A stretch of 64,000 nt of DNA, taken from NCBI GenBank assembly GCA_030690315.1, contig JAUYGY010000051.1, positions 47,155 through 111,154 of the forward strand. Reading direction: 5' to 3'. This document shows, in pieces, positions 9,963 to 18,162 of the stretch. The first letter of the stretch is position 1. Each line of letters starts with the position of its first letter. Both the position numbers and the translations under genes were made by a program. The notes beneath the pieces were generated by a model that did not search any database, had not been told where the DNA came from, and worked only from the letters and a program-made list of their open reading frames with translations. The DNA comes from Aequorivita sp. (GTDB lineage Bacteria; Bacteroidota; Bacteroidia; Flavobacteriales; Flavobacteriaceae).

Positions 9963-12470
9963 ATGGCTATAAAAAACTTTGATATTCAGGGACTTTCAGA
10001 TTTGGAGGTTTTAGATTCTCGGAAAAAATTTGGAACAAACATTCTGGAATCAAAAAAGAAGAATCCAATTCTTGAAGCCATAGTCGCATTGCTGAAAGAG
10101 CCGATGGTCATTTTGTTGCTGGTTGCCGCGGCACTTTATTTTTTCACGGGGAATACCGGCGATGGAATATTTTTGGCAGTAGCAATTGTTTTAGTGGGGG
10201 CAATTTCCTTATATCAAGATGCCAAAACCCATAGCGCCATTGAAAAGCTAAAGCAGTTATCACAACCGAAATGCAAAGTAATTCGAAATAGTAAGGTTGT
10301 AGAAATCAAAAGTGAGGAGGTTGTAGTAGGTGATTTTTTGATGGTAGATGAGGGATCAACCATTGTAGCCGATGGCAAGATTGTACATTCCAATGATTTT
10401 TCGGTGAATGAGTCCATTTTGACAGGCGAATCTTTTTCAGTCAACAAAGATGCTTCCTCAAAAAACAATACTATCTACATGGGGACACAAGTTTCTGGCG
10501 GGCTTGCGATTGCTGAAATATTTGCAGTGGGCAGCCATACCGAAATTGGAAAAATAGGCAAAAGCATTGAAGAAATAGTTACTGAAAAATCCACACTCGA
10601 ACGCCAAATTAACAATTTCGTAAAAAAAATGGTAATCGCAGGAGCTGTGATTTTTATTTTGGTTTGGGGCTTCAATTATTATAATACAGGCAATGTTTTG
10701 GACAGTTTATTAAAATCGCTAACGCTAGCTATGAGCGTTTTACCGGAAGAGATTCCCGTGGCATTTACCACTTTTATGGCTATTGGGGCTTGGCGGTTAA
10801 TGAACTTGGGGGTAATTGTGAAGCAGATGAAAACTGTGGAATCCTTGGGTAGTGCGACTGTGATTTGTGTTGACAAGACTGGAACAATTACCGAGAACAG
10901 AATGCAGCTGGATAAGATTTATACTTTAGAGACCGATAAAATTACTTCAACCGAAGAAGTTCTATCAGAAAGCGAAAAGAAGCTTATAACAATAGCAATG
11001 TGGGCCAGCGAGCCCATTCCTTTTGATACCATGGAGCAATCGTTACATGCATTTTATGGAAAGATTACTGCCAAAGACGAAAGGCCCAATTTTAAAATGG
11101 TTCATGAATATCCGCTGGATGGAAAACCACCGATGATGACCCATATTTTTGAAAATGAACAAAAAATCAGAATAATTGCTGCCAAAGGGGCGCCCGAGGC
11201 ATTAATGGCGGTTTCAGGTTTAAATGAGGAGCAAATTCAAAATTTGAAGCAGAAGATTATTATTTTGGCAAAGGAAGGATACCGGGTTTTGGGGGTTGGG
11301 ATTTCAAACTTTGAAGGAACTCTTTGGCCGAAAAAACAACAAGATTTTAATTTTGAATTCAAGGGGTTAATTGCGTTTTATGATCCTCCAAAGAAGAATA
11401 TTTCAAAAGTTTTCCAAGATTTTTATAATGCCGGGATAGCGATAAAAATCATTACAGGCGATATTGCGGAAACAACGATGGCTATTGCCCAAAAGGTAAA
11501 TTTCAAGGGTTCGGGCGAAGTTATTTCGGGTGATGAGATTGCTTCTTTGGACGATGTGGAACTACAAAAAATTACTTCAGAAAAGAACATTTTTGCCCGT
11601 ATGTTTCCGGAAGCAAAGCTTAAAATAATCAATGCGCTGAAGGCACAGGGCCATATTGTGGCGATGACTGGTGATGGGGTAAATGACGGGCCGGCACTCA
11701 AGGCTGCAGACATAGGAATTGCGATGGGGAAGAAAGGAACCGAAATTGCAAAACAATCGGCTTCACTTTTATTGGTAGATGATGATCTTTCAAAAATGGT
11801 GGATGCCGTGGCGATGGGGCGTAAAATCTATTCAAACCTTAAAAAAGCCATTCAGTATATCATTTCAATACACATTCCAATTATACTTACGGTTTTTATT
11901 CCATTGGTATTGGGGTGGGTATATCCCAATATTTTCACACCGGTACACGTAATTTTATTGGAACTGATAATGGGCCCAACTTGCTCCATTGTTTTTGAAA
12001 ATGAACCCATGGAAAAGGATTTAATGCTTCAAAAACCAAGACCTTTTACCAGTACTTTTTTCAATTGGAGTGAACTTTTTACAAGTATAATCCAGGGGTT
12101 GGCAATTACAGCAGGAGTGCTCACGGTTTATCAATTGGCGGTTAATGATGGGTATGATGAAGCCGCAACTCGCACCATGGTTTTCACCGCGCTCATAAGC
12201 GCAAATATTGCCCTAACTTTTGTGAACAGATCTTTCATCTATTCTATTTTTACGACATTCAAATATAAAAACAAGCTGGTACTGATTATGGTAGGCATAA
12301 CCATTGGCATCACTTTGTCACTTCTTTTTGCACCTCCATTTACTGGATTCTTTGGTTTTGAAAGAATTGGGTTAAACCAGATTGGTACTAGTGTTGGGAT
12401 TGGAATATTAAGTGCTTTATGGTATGAAATCGTGAAATGGTGGAAACGCCGAAAACACTCTTCAAACTAA
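9963..12470 (+). CDS. cation-translocating P-type ATPase
   Basis: 835 residues. It has a Cation_ATPase_N-type start without heavy-metal-binding domains, two N-terminal TM helices, an actuator domain with TGES, TM4 motif VLPEEIP, phosphorylation motif DKTGT (D304), TGD near residue 500, and MTGDGVNDGPALKAADIG. Six helices follow. The layout is like P2-type (SERCA/PMCA-related) pumps, but PEEIP differs from the PEGLP of calcium pumps, so the transported ion is uncertain. It hydrolyses ATP at the inner membrane to expel or import a cation. A type B Crp/Fnr-like site lies upstream, suggesting oxygen-linked expression. Confidence 0.88.
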   Translation: MAIKNFDIQGLSDLEVLDSRKKFGTNILESKKKNPILEAIVALLKEPMVILLLVAAALYFFTGNTGDGIFLAVAIVLVGAISLYQDAKTHSAIEKLKQLSQPKCKVIRNSKVVEIKSEEVVVGDFLMVDEGSTIVADGKIVHSNDFSVNESILTGESFSVNKDASSKNNTIYMGTQVSGGLAIAEIFAVGSHTEIGKIGKSIEEIVTEKSTLERQINNFVKKMVIAGAVIFILVWGFNYYNTGNVLDSLLKSLTLAMSVLPEEIPVAFTTFMAIGAWRLMNLGVIVKQMKTVESLGSATVICVDKTGTITENRMQLDKIYTLETDKITSTEEVLSESEKKLITIAMWASEPIPFDTMEQSLHAFYGKITAKDERPNFKMVHEYPLDGKPPMMTHIFENEQKIRIIAAKGAPEALMAVSGLNEEQIQNLKQKIIILAKEGYRVLGVGISNFEGTLWPKKQQDFNFEFKGLIAFYDPPKKNISKVFQDFYNAGIAIKIITGDIAETTMAIAQKVNFKGSGEVISGDEIASLDDVELQKITSEKNIFARMFPEAKLKIINALKAQGHIVAMTGDGVNDGPALKAADIGIAMGKKGTEIAKQSASLLLVDDDLSKMVDAVAMGRKIYSNLKKAIQYIISIHIPIILTVFIPLVLGWVYPNIFTPVHVILLELIMGPTCSIVFENEPMEKDLMLQKPRPFTSTFFNWSELFTSIIQGLAITAGVLTVYQLAVNDGYDEAATRTMVFTALISANIALTFVNRSFIYSIFTTFKYKNKLVLIMVGITIGITLSLLFAPPFTGFFGFERIGLNQIGTSVGIGILSALWYEIVKWWKRRKHSSN

Positions 12471-12515
12471 ATAAAAGTTTTAAGTTATTGATAAAGAGTA
12501 CTAAACTGATTTTTA

Positions 12516-12529
12516 TCATTGTAAATAAC
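12516..12529 (+). promoter_or_regulatory. palindrome resembling type B operator before the outer-membrane barrel gene
   Basis: CTGAT-TTTT-ATCAT. The nearest TAATTTTG box (12543-12550) starts only 27 bp from the palindrome start, not the 36 bp seen elsewhere, so assignment is weak. Confidence 0.3.
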
Positions 12530-12578
12530 TTGTTTCCCGACGTAATTTTGGATAGTATTTAATTAGAACTTAAGCATT

Positions 12579-13157
12579 ATGAAGAAATACAGTTTTTTGT
12601 TTGTGGCAGTAATCCTGCTAATTTCCTTTTCTTCAAAAGCACAGGAAAAATGGACCGTAGAGTTCAGGCCTGGTCTTAGTTTTCCAACGAGTGATGCGGG
12701 CAATACCAACACAAAAGTTGGTTTTGGTTTTGAATTTACGGGCGCATATAAAATTATGCCTCATTTGGCAGCATATGCCGGCTGGGGTTGGAATCAATTT
12801 AAAGGTGAAGATAAACTATCAAACGAGGACGTTACTTTGGATGAAACGGGATATACCTTTGGTTTCCAGATTATACATCCCATTGGCACCTCCCCATTCT
12901 CTTACGTAGGTCGGGCCGGTGCAGTTTATAACCACATAGAAATGGAAAATAATGCTGGCGACATTACCGCAGATACTGACCATGGTTTTGGGTGGCAGGT
13001 AGAAGCTGGCGTTGATTATGAGTTTGGTCCAAATCTATCTTTTAGACCCACACTTCGGTATCGCTCTCTTTCGAGGGATTTGGAGATTGCAGCTATTTCC
13101 ACAGAATTAAAGCTCAATTACGTTTCTTTCGGAATTGGGTTAGCTTGGGAGTTTTGA
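12579..13157 (+). CDS. small outer-membrane beta-barrel protein
   Basis: 192 residues. Signal peptide MKKYSFLFVAVILLISFSSKA with cleavage after AQ-like residues (~21-22). The mature part alternates aromatic/hydrophobic and polar residues (AYAGWGWNQF, YVGRAGAVYN, FGWQVEAGVDYEF, YVSFGIGLAWEF) and ends in phenylalanine, as expected for an eight-stranded barrel inserted by BAM. It belongs to the broad OmpW/opacity-like barrel group; a specific function is not recognisable. Monocistronic by spacing. Confidence 0.75.
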   Translation: MKKYSFLFVAVILLISFSSKAQEKWTVEFRPGLSFPTSDAGNTNTKVGFGFEFTGAYKIMPHLAAYAGWGWNQFKGEDKLSNEDVTLDETGYTFGFQIIHPIGTSPFSYVGRAGAVYNHIEMENNAGDITADTDHGFGWQVEAGVDYEFGPNLSFRPTLRYRSLSRDLEIAAISTELKLNYVSFGIGLAWEF

Positions 13158-13172
13158 TTTTTTATTTATGTG

Positions 13173-13235
13173 ATTTTTATATTTTTTCCATTTTTTACCC
13201 CGCCCTAAAGGGTGAAACCGAAAAAATATAAAAAT
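13173..13235. repeat. long inverted repeat with 16-bp perfect arms
   Basis: 13173-13188 (ATTTTTATATTTTTTC) pairs perfectly with 13220-13235. Inside lies a second small stem around CGCCCTAAAGGGTG. The structure lies between the barrel gene and the DUF6544 gene and could terminate transcription on either strand or be a dispersed palindromic element. Confidence 0.6.
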
Positions 13236-13300
13236 GCACATCGGCTTGATATTATTGATTAACTCATAAATTTTTTGAAGTTTAATTAAAGTTTCTTAAA

Positions 13301-14389
13301 ATGAAAATTGTATTCGTCATCCTTCTCTCTATTCACGGTCTTTTGCATTTGATGGGATTTTTGAAGGCTTTTGGCTTTGCTGAAATTCCACAACTTTCGC
13401 AAAGTTTTTCTAAACCAGAAGGACTTTTATGGCTGGTGGTTGCTCTGGCTTTTTTGTTTGTTGGAGTGCTTTTTCTGATGAAAAACAACCTTTGGTTTTG
13501 GGTTGCTATAGCAGCAGTTCTATTTTCTCAGGTATTGATTGTTATGAATTGGCAGGATGCAAAATTTGGAACCATCACTAATTTGATTGTGTTGGGTATT
13601 GCAATAATAGCAATAGCTAGTTGGAATTTTGAAAGGCAATACAAACAGGATGTTTCCCAATCGTTCCAAAATGTGATAATTTCTGAAGAAATAATTTCCG
13701 AAAAGGATATTGAACATCTTCCCATTTCAGTTCAAAAATATTTGGAATACGTTGGGGTTCTTGGGACGCCAAAAATTAATACAGTCAAGGCTATTTTTAA
13801 TGGGGAAATGCGTGAAAAGGGAAAAGATTGGTTTGCTTTTACTTCCGAACAATATAATTTTTATGAAAACCCCACGCGGCTTTTTTTTCTAAAGGCAAAT
13901 TTTAAGGGGCTTCCAACTCAGGGCTATCACTTCTATAGAAATGGAAGTGCATCAATGCTGATAAAGCTTTTATCTCTTTTTCCGGTTGTGGCTATAGATA
14001 AACCCGAATTATTCAAAACGGAAACCGTTACTTTTTTTAATGATAAGTGTCTTTTTGCTCCCGCCACATTAATTGACAAAAATATTGAATGGCAAACTAT
14101 TGATGAAACAACGGTAAAAGCAACGTACCACAATAAGATTGCGACAATTTCGGCAATGTTGTATTTTAATGAAGAAGGGCAATTAATTAATTTTGTTTCC
14201 GAAGATAGGATGGAGGTGAATTCCAACCAAAGCGTTCCGTTTTCTACACCCGTTACAAAATACGGTAGTATCAACGGCTATAATTTACCCATTGCGGCAG
14301 ATGCCGTTTGGCATTTTCCAGATGGTGATTTTGTTTATGGGAAGTTTATTCTTCAGAACGTTCAGTATAATTTAAAAAATTTGGATTAA
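13301..14389 (+). CDS. DUF6544-like membrane-anchored protein
   Basis: 362 residues. About four N-terminal TM segments (residues 1-110: HGLLHLMGFLKAFGF, LLWLVVALAFLFVGVLF, WVAIAAVLFSQVLIVM, ITNLIVLGIAIIAIASW) are followed by a ~250-residue soluble domain with the pattern LPISVQKYLEYVGVLGTP, AIFNGEMREKGKDW, FKGLPTQGYHFY and VWHFPDGDFVYGKF. This matches the DUF6544 (DUF6920) layout as I know it. No biochemical function is established. Its stop is two bases from the next gene, so the two are probably co-expressed. Confidence 0.65.
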   Translation: MKIVFVILLSIHGLLHLMGFLKAFGFAEIPQLSQSFSKPEGLLWLVVALAFLFVGVLFLMKNNLWFWVAIAAVLFSQVLIVMNWQDAKFGTITNLIVLGIAIIAIASWNFERQYKQDVSQSFQNVIISEEIISEKDIEHLPISVQKYLEYVGVLGTPKINTVKAIFNGEMREKGKDWFAFTSEQYNFYENPTRLFFLKANFKGLPTQGYHFYRNGSASMLIKLLSLFPVVAIDKPELFKTETVTFFNDKCLFAPATLIDKNIEWQTIDETTVKATYHNKIATISAMLYFNEEGQLINFVSEDRMEVNSNQSVPFSTPVTKYGSINGYNLPIAADAVWHFPDGDFVYGKFILQNVQYNLKNLD

Positions 14390-14391
14390 AA

Positions 14392-14739
14392 ATGGTGGCT
14401 TCACCAAATAACAAACTACTTTTTATAAAAATAATCCACACAGTTATTTGGCTGTTTTTTAATGTGGTGATATTTTATCTTTTATATGCGGCAATTGCCA
14501 ACAAAATTGACAAATGGGTTTGGATTTGCATAGGGCTTGTTTTTGGGGAAGGTTTGGTATTGCTCGCTTTTAAAATGTTTTGTCCGCTAACTGTTTTAGC
14601 CCGAAAATATTCAGATTCAAATGAAGATAACTTCGATATTTTCCTTCCCAATTGGTTGGCCAAACACAACAAACTTATTTACACCACTATTTTCTGTATT
14701 TCATTAATTATTGTGTTTTACAGATTGGTTTTTGATTAA
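14392..14739 (+). CDS. small membrane protein, DUF2784-like
   Basis: 115 residues with three to four hydrophobic segments. A cytosolic/periplasmic motif FCPLTVLARKYSD followed by FDIFLPNWLAKHNK recalls the CPLT signature of DUF2784 proteins. Function is unknown. It follows the DUF6544-like gene by two bases, suggesting a shared membrane role. Confidence 0.55.
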   Translation: MVASPNNKLLFIKIIHTVIWLFFNVVIFYLLYAAIANKIDKWVWICIGLVFGEGLVLLAFKMFCPLTVLARKYSDSNEDNFDIFLPNWLAKHNKLIYTTIFCISLIIVFYRLVFD

Positions 14740-14783
14740 ATTTTTGGAAGGGCAAGTGAAAATACCAAGCATCTATTTCTCAA

Positions 14784-14827
14784 TTGATTTATGTCATAGT
14801 AAATGACTTAAGCCAACATTATATTTG
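14784..14827 (+). promoter_or_regulatory. type B operator and perfect -7 box of the mla operon
   Basis: TTGAT-TTAT-GTCAT at 14784-14797. A perfect TATATTTG (14820-14827) starts exactly 36 bp downstream of the first palindrome base. An in-frame TTG at 14825 is part of this -7 box, so the real start of the permease gene must be the ATG at 14843. Confidence 0.75.
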
Positions 14828-14842
14828 ATTTTTCAACTTTTA

Positions 14843-15619
14843 ATGGATAAAACAAGCACCATACTTACCCGCACTAAATCATTCTTTGCCGAAATTGGTG
14901 ATATGACTTTATTTGCGGGACGTTTTTTTAGGGAAGTTTTCAGCCCGCCTTTTGAGTTTACAGAATTGCTTCGCCAATGTTATAATATGGGGAATCGTTC
15001 TTTGTTATTGGTTGGCGTTACTGGATTTATTCTTGGGTTAGTGTTCACACTACAGTCGCGGCCTACTTTGATGCAATTTGGCGCCCAATCCTGGATGGCG
15101 TCTATGGTGAGTCTTTCTATTGTCCGCGAAATTGGCCCTGTTATAATCGCACTTATCTGTGCGGGGCGAATTGGTTCGGGAATCGGTGCGGAACTTGGTT
15201 CCATGCGAGTTACGGAACAGATAGATGCAATGGAAGTTTCGGGCACCAACCCTTTTAAATATTTGGTGATTACCCGTATTGTGGCCACTACTTTAATGTT
15301 GCCTCTATTGATAATTATGGGAGATACAATCGCTCTTTTGGGATCAGCTATTGTTGAAAATTTAAAAGGGGATGTTTCCTTCTTGCTTTACTTCAACCAA
15401 GTTTTTGATGCCTTAAGATTTAGCGATATACTTCCAGCAACGGTAAAATCGGTTTTTTTTGGCTTTGCAATTGGATTGGTTGGCTGCTATAAAGGCTATA
15501 ATTGCTCTAAGGGAACCGTAGGAGTTGGAGAGGCTTCAAATTCTGCCGTGGTCTATATTTCGATGCTGCTATTTGTGATTGATTTTATTGCTGTTTTTGT
15601 AACCGATATATTTTTTTAA
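14843..15619 (+). CDS. mlaE: MlaE-type ABC transporter permease
   Basis: 258 residues with five or six TM segments. Family motifs include LVGVTGFILGLVFTLQS, REIGPVIIALICAGRIGSGIGAELGSM and MRVTEQIDAMEVSGTNPFKY. It is the inner-membrane permease of a phospholipid/lipid ABC system of the Mla/Mce type. The start is fixed by the promoter box that overlaps the longer reading frame. It is followed after six bases by the ATPase and then by an MCE-domain protein, forming a compact three-gene operon. Direction and lipid cargo are not shown by the sequence. Confidence 0.9.
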   Translation: MDKTSTILTRTKSFFAEIGDMTLFAGRFFREVFSPPFEFTELLRQCYNMGNRSLLLVGVTGFILGLVFTLQSRPTLMQFGAQSWMASMVSLSIVREIGPVIIALICAGRIGSGIGAELGSMRVTEQIDAMEVSGTNPFKYLVITRIVATTLMLPLLIIMGDTIALLGSAIVENLKGDVSFLLYFNQVFDALRFSDILPATVKSVFFGFAIGLVGCYKGYNCSKGTVGVGEASNSAVVYISMLLFVIDFIAVFVTDIFF

Positions 15620-15625
15620 CTAGAA

Positions 15626-16378
15626 ATGAATTCTGAAAAAAACAAGAAACCTGTACTCGAGTTGAAAAACTTACATAAAAGTTTTGGTGATAACCATGTG
15701 CTGAAAGGTTTCAACCTAAAACTTTTTGAAGGCGAAAACCTGGTAATCATGGGGAAGTCGGGTTCTGGAAAATCGGTAATGGTAAAATGTTTGGTGGGAT
15801 TAATTCAACCTGACAAAGGAAGTATTACAATAAATGATGAAGATATTATTACCTTGGGCCATAAGGAATTAGACATTCTTCGAACTGAAATTGGTTTTCT
15901 TTTTCAGGGAAGTGCGCTATATGATTCTATGACGGTGCGTGAAAATTTAGAATTTCCTCTGCGGCGCCATAAAGATAAAATTGAAAATTTTCAAGGAACC
16001 GAAATTTTGGTGAAGGAAGCTTTAGAGAATGTAGGCCTATCAAATGCTATAGATTTGATGCCCGCAGAACTTTCTGGCGGGATGCAGCGGCGGGTAGCCT
16101 TGGCGCGAGCGTTAATCTTGAAACCAAAAATTATTATGTATGACGAGCCAACAACGGGTTTGGATCCTATTACGGCTAAGGAAATTATTCTGTTAATGCG
16201 AAATATTCAAAAAAAATACCATACCTCATCCCTTATCATCACCCACGATGTGGACTGTGCGAGAGTAATCTCAAATCGAATGATTTTATTGGTAGACGGT
16301 ATCAATTATGCCGAAGGATCTTTTGAGGAGCTTTCAAATTCAAGTGACCCACAAGTACAGGCATTCTTTAAAAATTAA
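15626..16378 (+). CDS. mlaF: MlaF-type ABC transporter ATPase
   Basis: 250 residues. Walker A GKSGSGKS, Q-loop FLFQGSALYDSMTVREN, signature LSGGMQRR, Walker B IIMYDEPTTGLDP and H-loop IITHDVD are all intact. SALYDSMTVREN is characteristic of the MlaF branch. It powers lipid movement between inner and outer membranes together with the neighbouring permease and MCE protein. Confidence 0.92.
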   Translation: MNSEKNKKPVLELKNLHKSFGDNHVLKGFNLKLFEGENLVIMGKSGSGKSVMVKCLVGLIQPDKGSITINDEDIITLGHKELDILRTEIGFLFQGSALYDSMTVRENLEFPLRRHKDKIENFQGTEILVKEALENVGLSNAIDLMPAELSGGMQRRVALARALILKPKIIMYDEPTTGLDPITAKEIILLMRNIQKKYHTSSLIITHDVDCARVISNRMILLVDGINYAEGSFEELSNSSDPQVQAFFKN

Positions 16379-16382
16379 TATT

Positions 16383-17369
16383 ATGGGAAAATCAACATCA
16401 CAAAAAATAAAAGTCGGTGTTTTTGTAGTGATAGGAACAATTCTTCTGGTTGCCGCACTTTACTTTATTGGAAACAAGCAACATATGTTCAGTAAAAATA
16501 TTGAAATCTATGCCACATTCGCAAATGTGAACGGCTTAATATTAGGCAACAATGTACGCTATTCCGGAGTTAACATTGGTACCGTGAGCAAAATTGAAAT
16601 GGTTGATGAAGGCACCATAACCATCCAAATGATGGTGGAAGAAAAAACTTCAAAATTCATCAAAGAAGACGCCATTGCGTCCATTGGTTCAGACGGATTG
16701 GTTGGAAGTATGGTTGTGAATATCATTCCGGGAAAAGCGCAAAATGCAAAACCGATAACTTCGGGTGATACCATTCAGTCTTACAGTAGAATTGGCGCTG
16801 ACGATATGCTTTCCACATTAAATACAACCAATGAGAATGCCGCATTACTGACTGCCGATTTATTAAAAATAACCAATCAAATCCTTGAGGGCAAAGGCAC
16901 TTTAGGAGCATTGGTTAATGATACTTTGTTGGCGCAGGACATCAAACAGTCTGTGGTGCAGCTTAGAAAAACGGCTACGGGCGCTTCCGCTGCAATCTCA
17001 AATATCAATGCCATTATTTCAAAAATAAATTATGACGAAAGTGCCGCTGCAGTGCTTTTGAGCGATACCGCTTCTGCCAATCAAATAAAAAAAGTATTTG
17101 CCAACCTTGAAAAATCCAGTCAAGATATTAATGTGGTAACTAAAAATATGGAGGAATATATTAAGGAAATAAAATCGGGAAAAGGAACTTTAAATTATGT
17201 TACCCAGGATGAAGTGTTGGTCAAAAATATTGATTCGACCATGGGCAATATAAAAGAAGCTGCCGAAAAGCTGAACGAAAATATGGAAGCCCTAAAGCAC
17301 AATTTTCTTTTCCGGGGCTATTTTAAAAAGCTCGAGCGCCAAGAAAGAAGGGAAGCAAAGGAAAACTGA
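16383..17369 (+). CDS. mlaD: MlaD/MCE-family lipid-binding protein
   Basis: 328 residues from the ATG at 16383; a longer open frame begins inside mlaF and is rejected because MGKSTSQKIKVGVFVVIG is the expected anchor start. One N-terminal TM helix (~residues 8-30) is followed by an MCE domain (residues ~38-115: ATFANVNGLILGNNVRYSGVNIG). The remaining ~200 residues are helical with repeated KGTLGALVND/GKGTLNYV elements, typical of longer Bacteroidota MCE proteins. It faces the periplasm and binds lipids for the MlaEF complex. Confidence 0.88.
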   Translation: MGKSTSQKIKVGVFVVIGTILLVAALYFIGNKQHMFSKNIEIYATFANVNGLILGNNVRYSGVNIGTVSKIEMVDEGTITIQMMVEEKTSKFIKEDAIASIGSDGLVGSMVVNIIPGKAQNAKPITSGDTIQSYSRIGADDMLSTLNTTNENAALLTADLLKITNQILEGKGTLGALVNDTLLAQDIKQSVVQLRKTATGASAAISNINAIISKINYDESAAAVLLSDTASANQIKKVFANLEKSSQDINVVTKNMEEYIKEIKSGKGTLNYVTQDEVLVKNIDSTMGNIKEAAEKLNENMEALKHNFLFRGYFKKLERQERREAKEN

Positions 17370-17420
17370 TTTTAATTTGGTACTTTCGTTCTTTCCACAA
17401 ACCACCTAAAATATTGTTGC

Positions 17421-18053
17421 ATGCTCCATTATTTAAAAGAAAATTTCACTAACATTTTTGAAGACGAATTGATTGAGGAAATAAATCAAGTTGGAACTTT
17501 AAAAGAAGTAAAAGAAGGTGAAAAACTAATAGAGATTGGCGATTATGTGCGATCTATGCCGTTGCTTATTTCTGGAGTAATAAAAATATTGCGGGAAGAC
17601 GAGGATGGTGACGAGCTATTGCTCTATTTTTTGGAACGTGGCGATACCTGTGCTATGACATTAACCTGCTGTTTGGGCCAAACTAAAAGTGAAATTCGCG
17701 CAATCGCTGAAATTGACACCACTTTAATTATGATTCCTATCCAAAAAATGGAGGAGTGGACGGGCAAGTACAAAACTTGGCGCAATTTTGTGTTCCAAAG
17801 TTACCACGCCCGTCTCACAGAAATGTTTGAAACCATTGATAGTATTGCTTTCTTGAAAATGGATGAGCGATTGGTAAAATACCTTCAAAACAAACAAAAA
17901 GTCACCAATGACTCCCTGATCAATTCTACCCATCAAGAAATAGCCTATGAGCTGCACACTTCCCGGGTGGTGGTTTCACGTTTGCTAAAAAAACTGGAAT
18001 CACTTGGAAAGATTGAACTATACAGAAACAGCATTAAGATAATTTCGCTTTAA
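17421..18053 (+). CDS. Crp/Fnr-family regulator with clustered cysteines
   Basis: 210 residues. An N-terminal cyclic-nucleotide-binding fold is followed by a Crp-type winged helix; the recognition helix is HTSRVVVSRLLKKL (S186, R187). The position equivalent to FNR E209 is valine, so its half-site should differ from TTGAT. The effector domain carries C77, C83 and C84 in GDTCAMTLTCCLG; there is no FNR-like N-terminal cysteine cluster for iron-sulfur binding. A GTAAC-N4-GTTAC palindrome starts 37 bases after its stop, before the cytochrome gene, and the same site precedes SQR and the RND operon. I infer it regulates this sulfur block and may sense thiol oxidation or sulfane sulfur; neither is proven. 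Confidence 0.88.
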   Translation: MLHYLKENFTNIFEDELIEEINQVGTLKEVKEGEKLIEIGDYVRSMPLLISGVIKILREDEDGDELLLYFLERGDTCAMTLTCCLGQTKSEIRAIAEIDTTLIMIPIQKMEEWTGKYKTWRNFVFQSYHARLTEMFETIDSIAFLKMDERLVKYLQNKQKVTNDSLINSTHQEIAYELHTSRVVVSRLLKKLESLGKIELYRNSIKIISL

Positions 18054-18089
18054 CGAGTTTTAAATTTTTCCATAAATATTGTATGAAGT

Positions 18090-18133
18090 GTAACTTTTGT
18101 TACTGCCAACTCCTTCTTTTGGGGGTATTTTTA
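18090..18133 (+). promoter_or_regulatory. type A operator GTAAC-N4-GTTAC and -7 box before the di-haem cytochrome
   Basis: GTAAC-TTTT-GTTAC at 18090-18103, a perfect palindrome. TATTTTTA (18126-18133), one mismatch to TAnnTTTG, starts exactly 36 bp downstream. The alternative box TATATTTC at 18132 is 6 bp further. Confidence 0.7.
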
Positions 18134-18162
18134 TATTTCAATATTTAAAAAAATAATTACTA

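Noticed and set aside
13240..13275. TTGAT repeats before the DUF6544-like gene as a type B operator
   Set aside because: The repeats are direct or wrongly spaced, not a TGA-N4-TCA-type palindrome, and no -7 box lies at +36.
14825..14842. TTG start for the Mla permease
   Set aside because: The TTG is part of the TATATTTG promoter box, so it would not be in the mRNA.
16308..16382. Extended start of the MCE protein inside mlaF
   Set aside because: The extension is out of character (no homologous residues) and the ATG at 16383 follows the mlaF stop by four bases.
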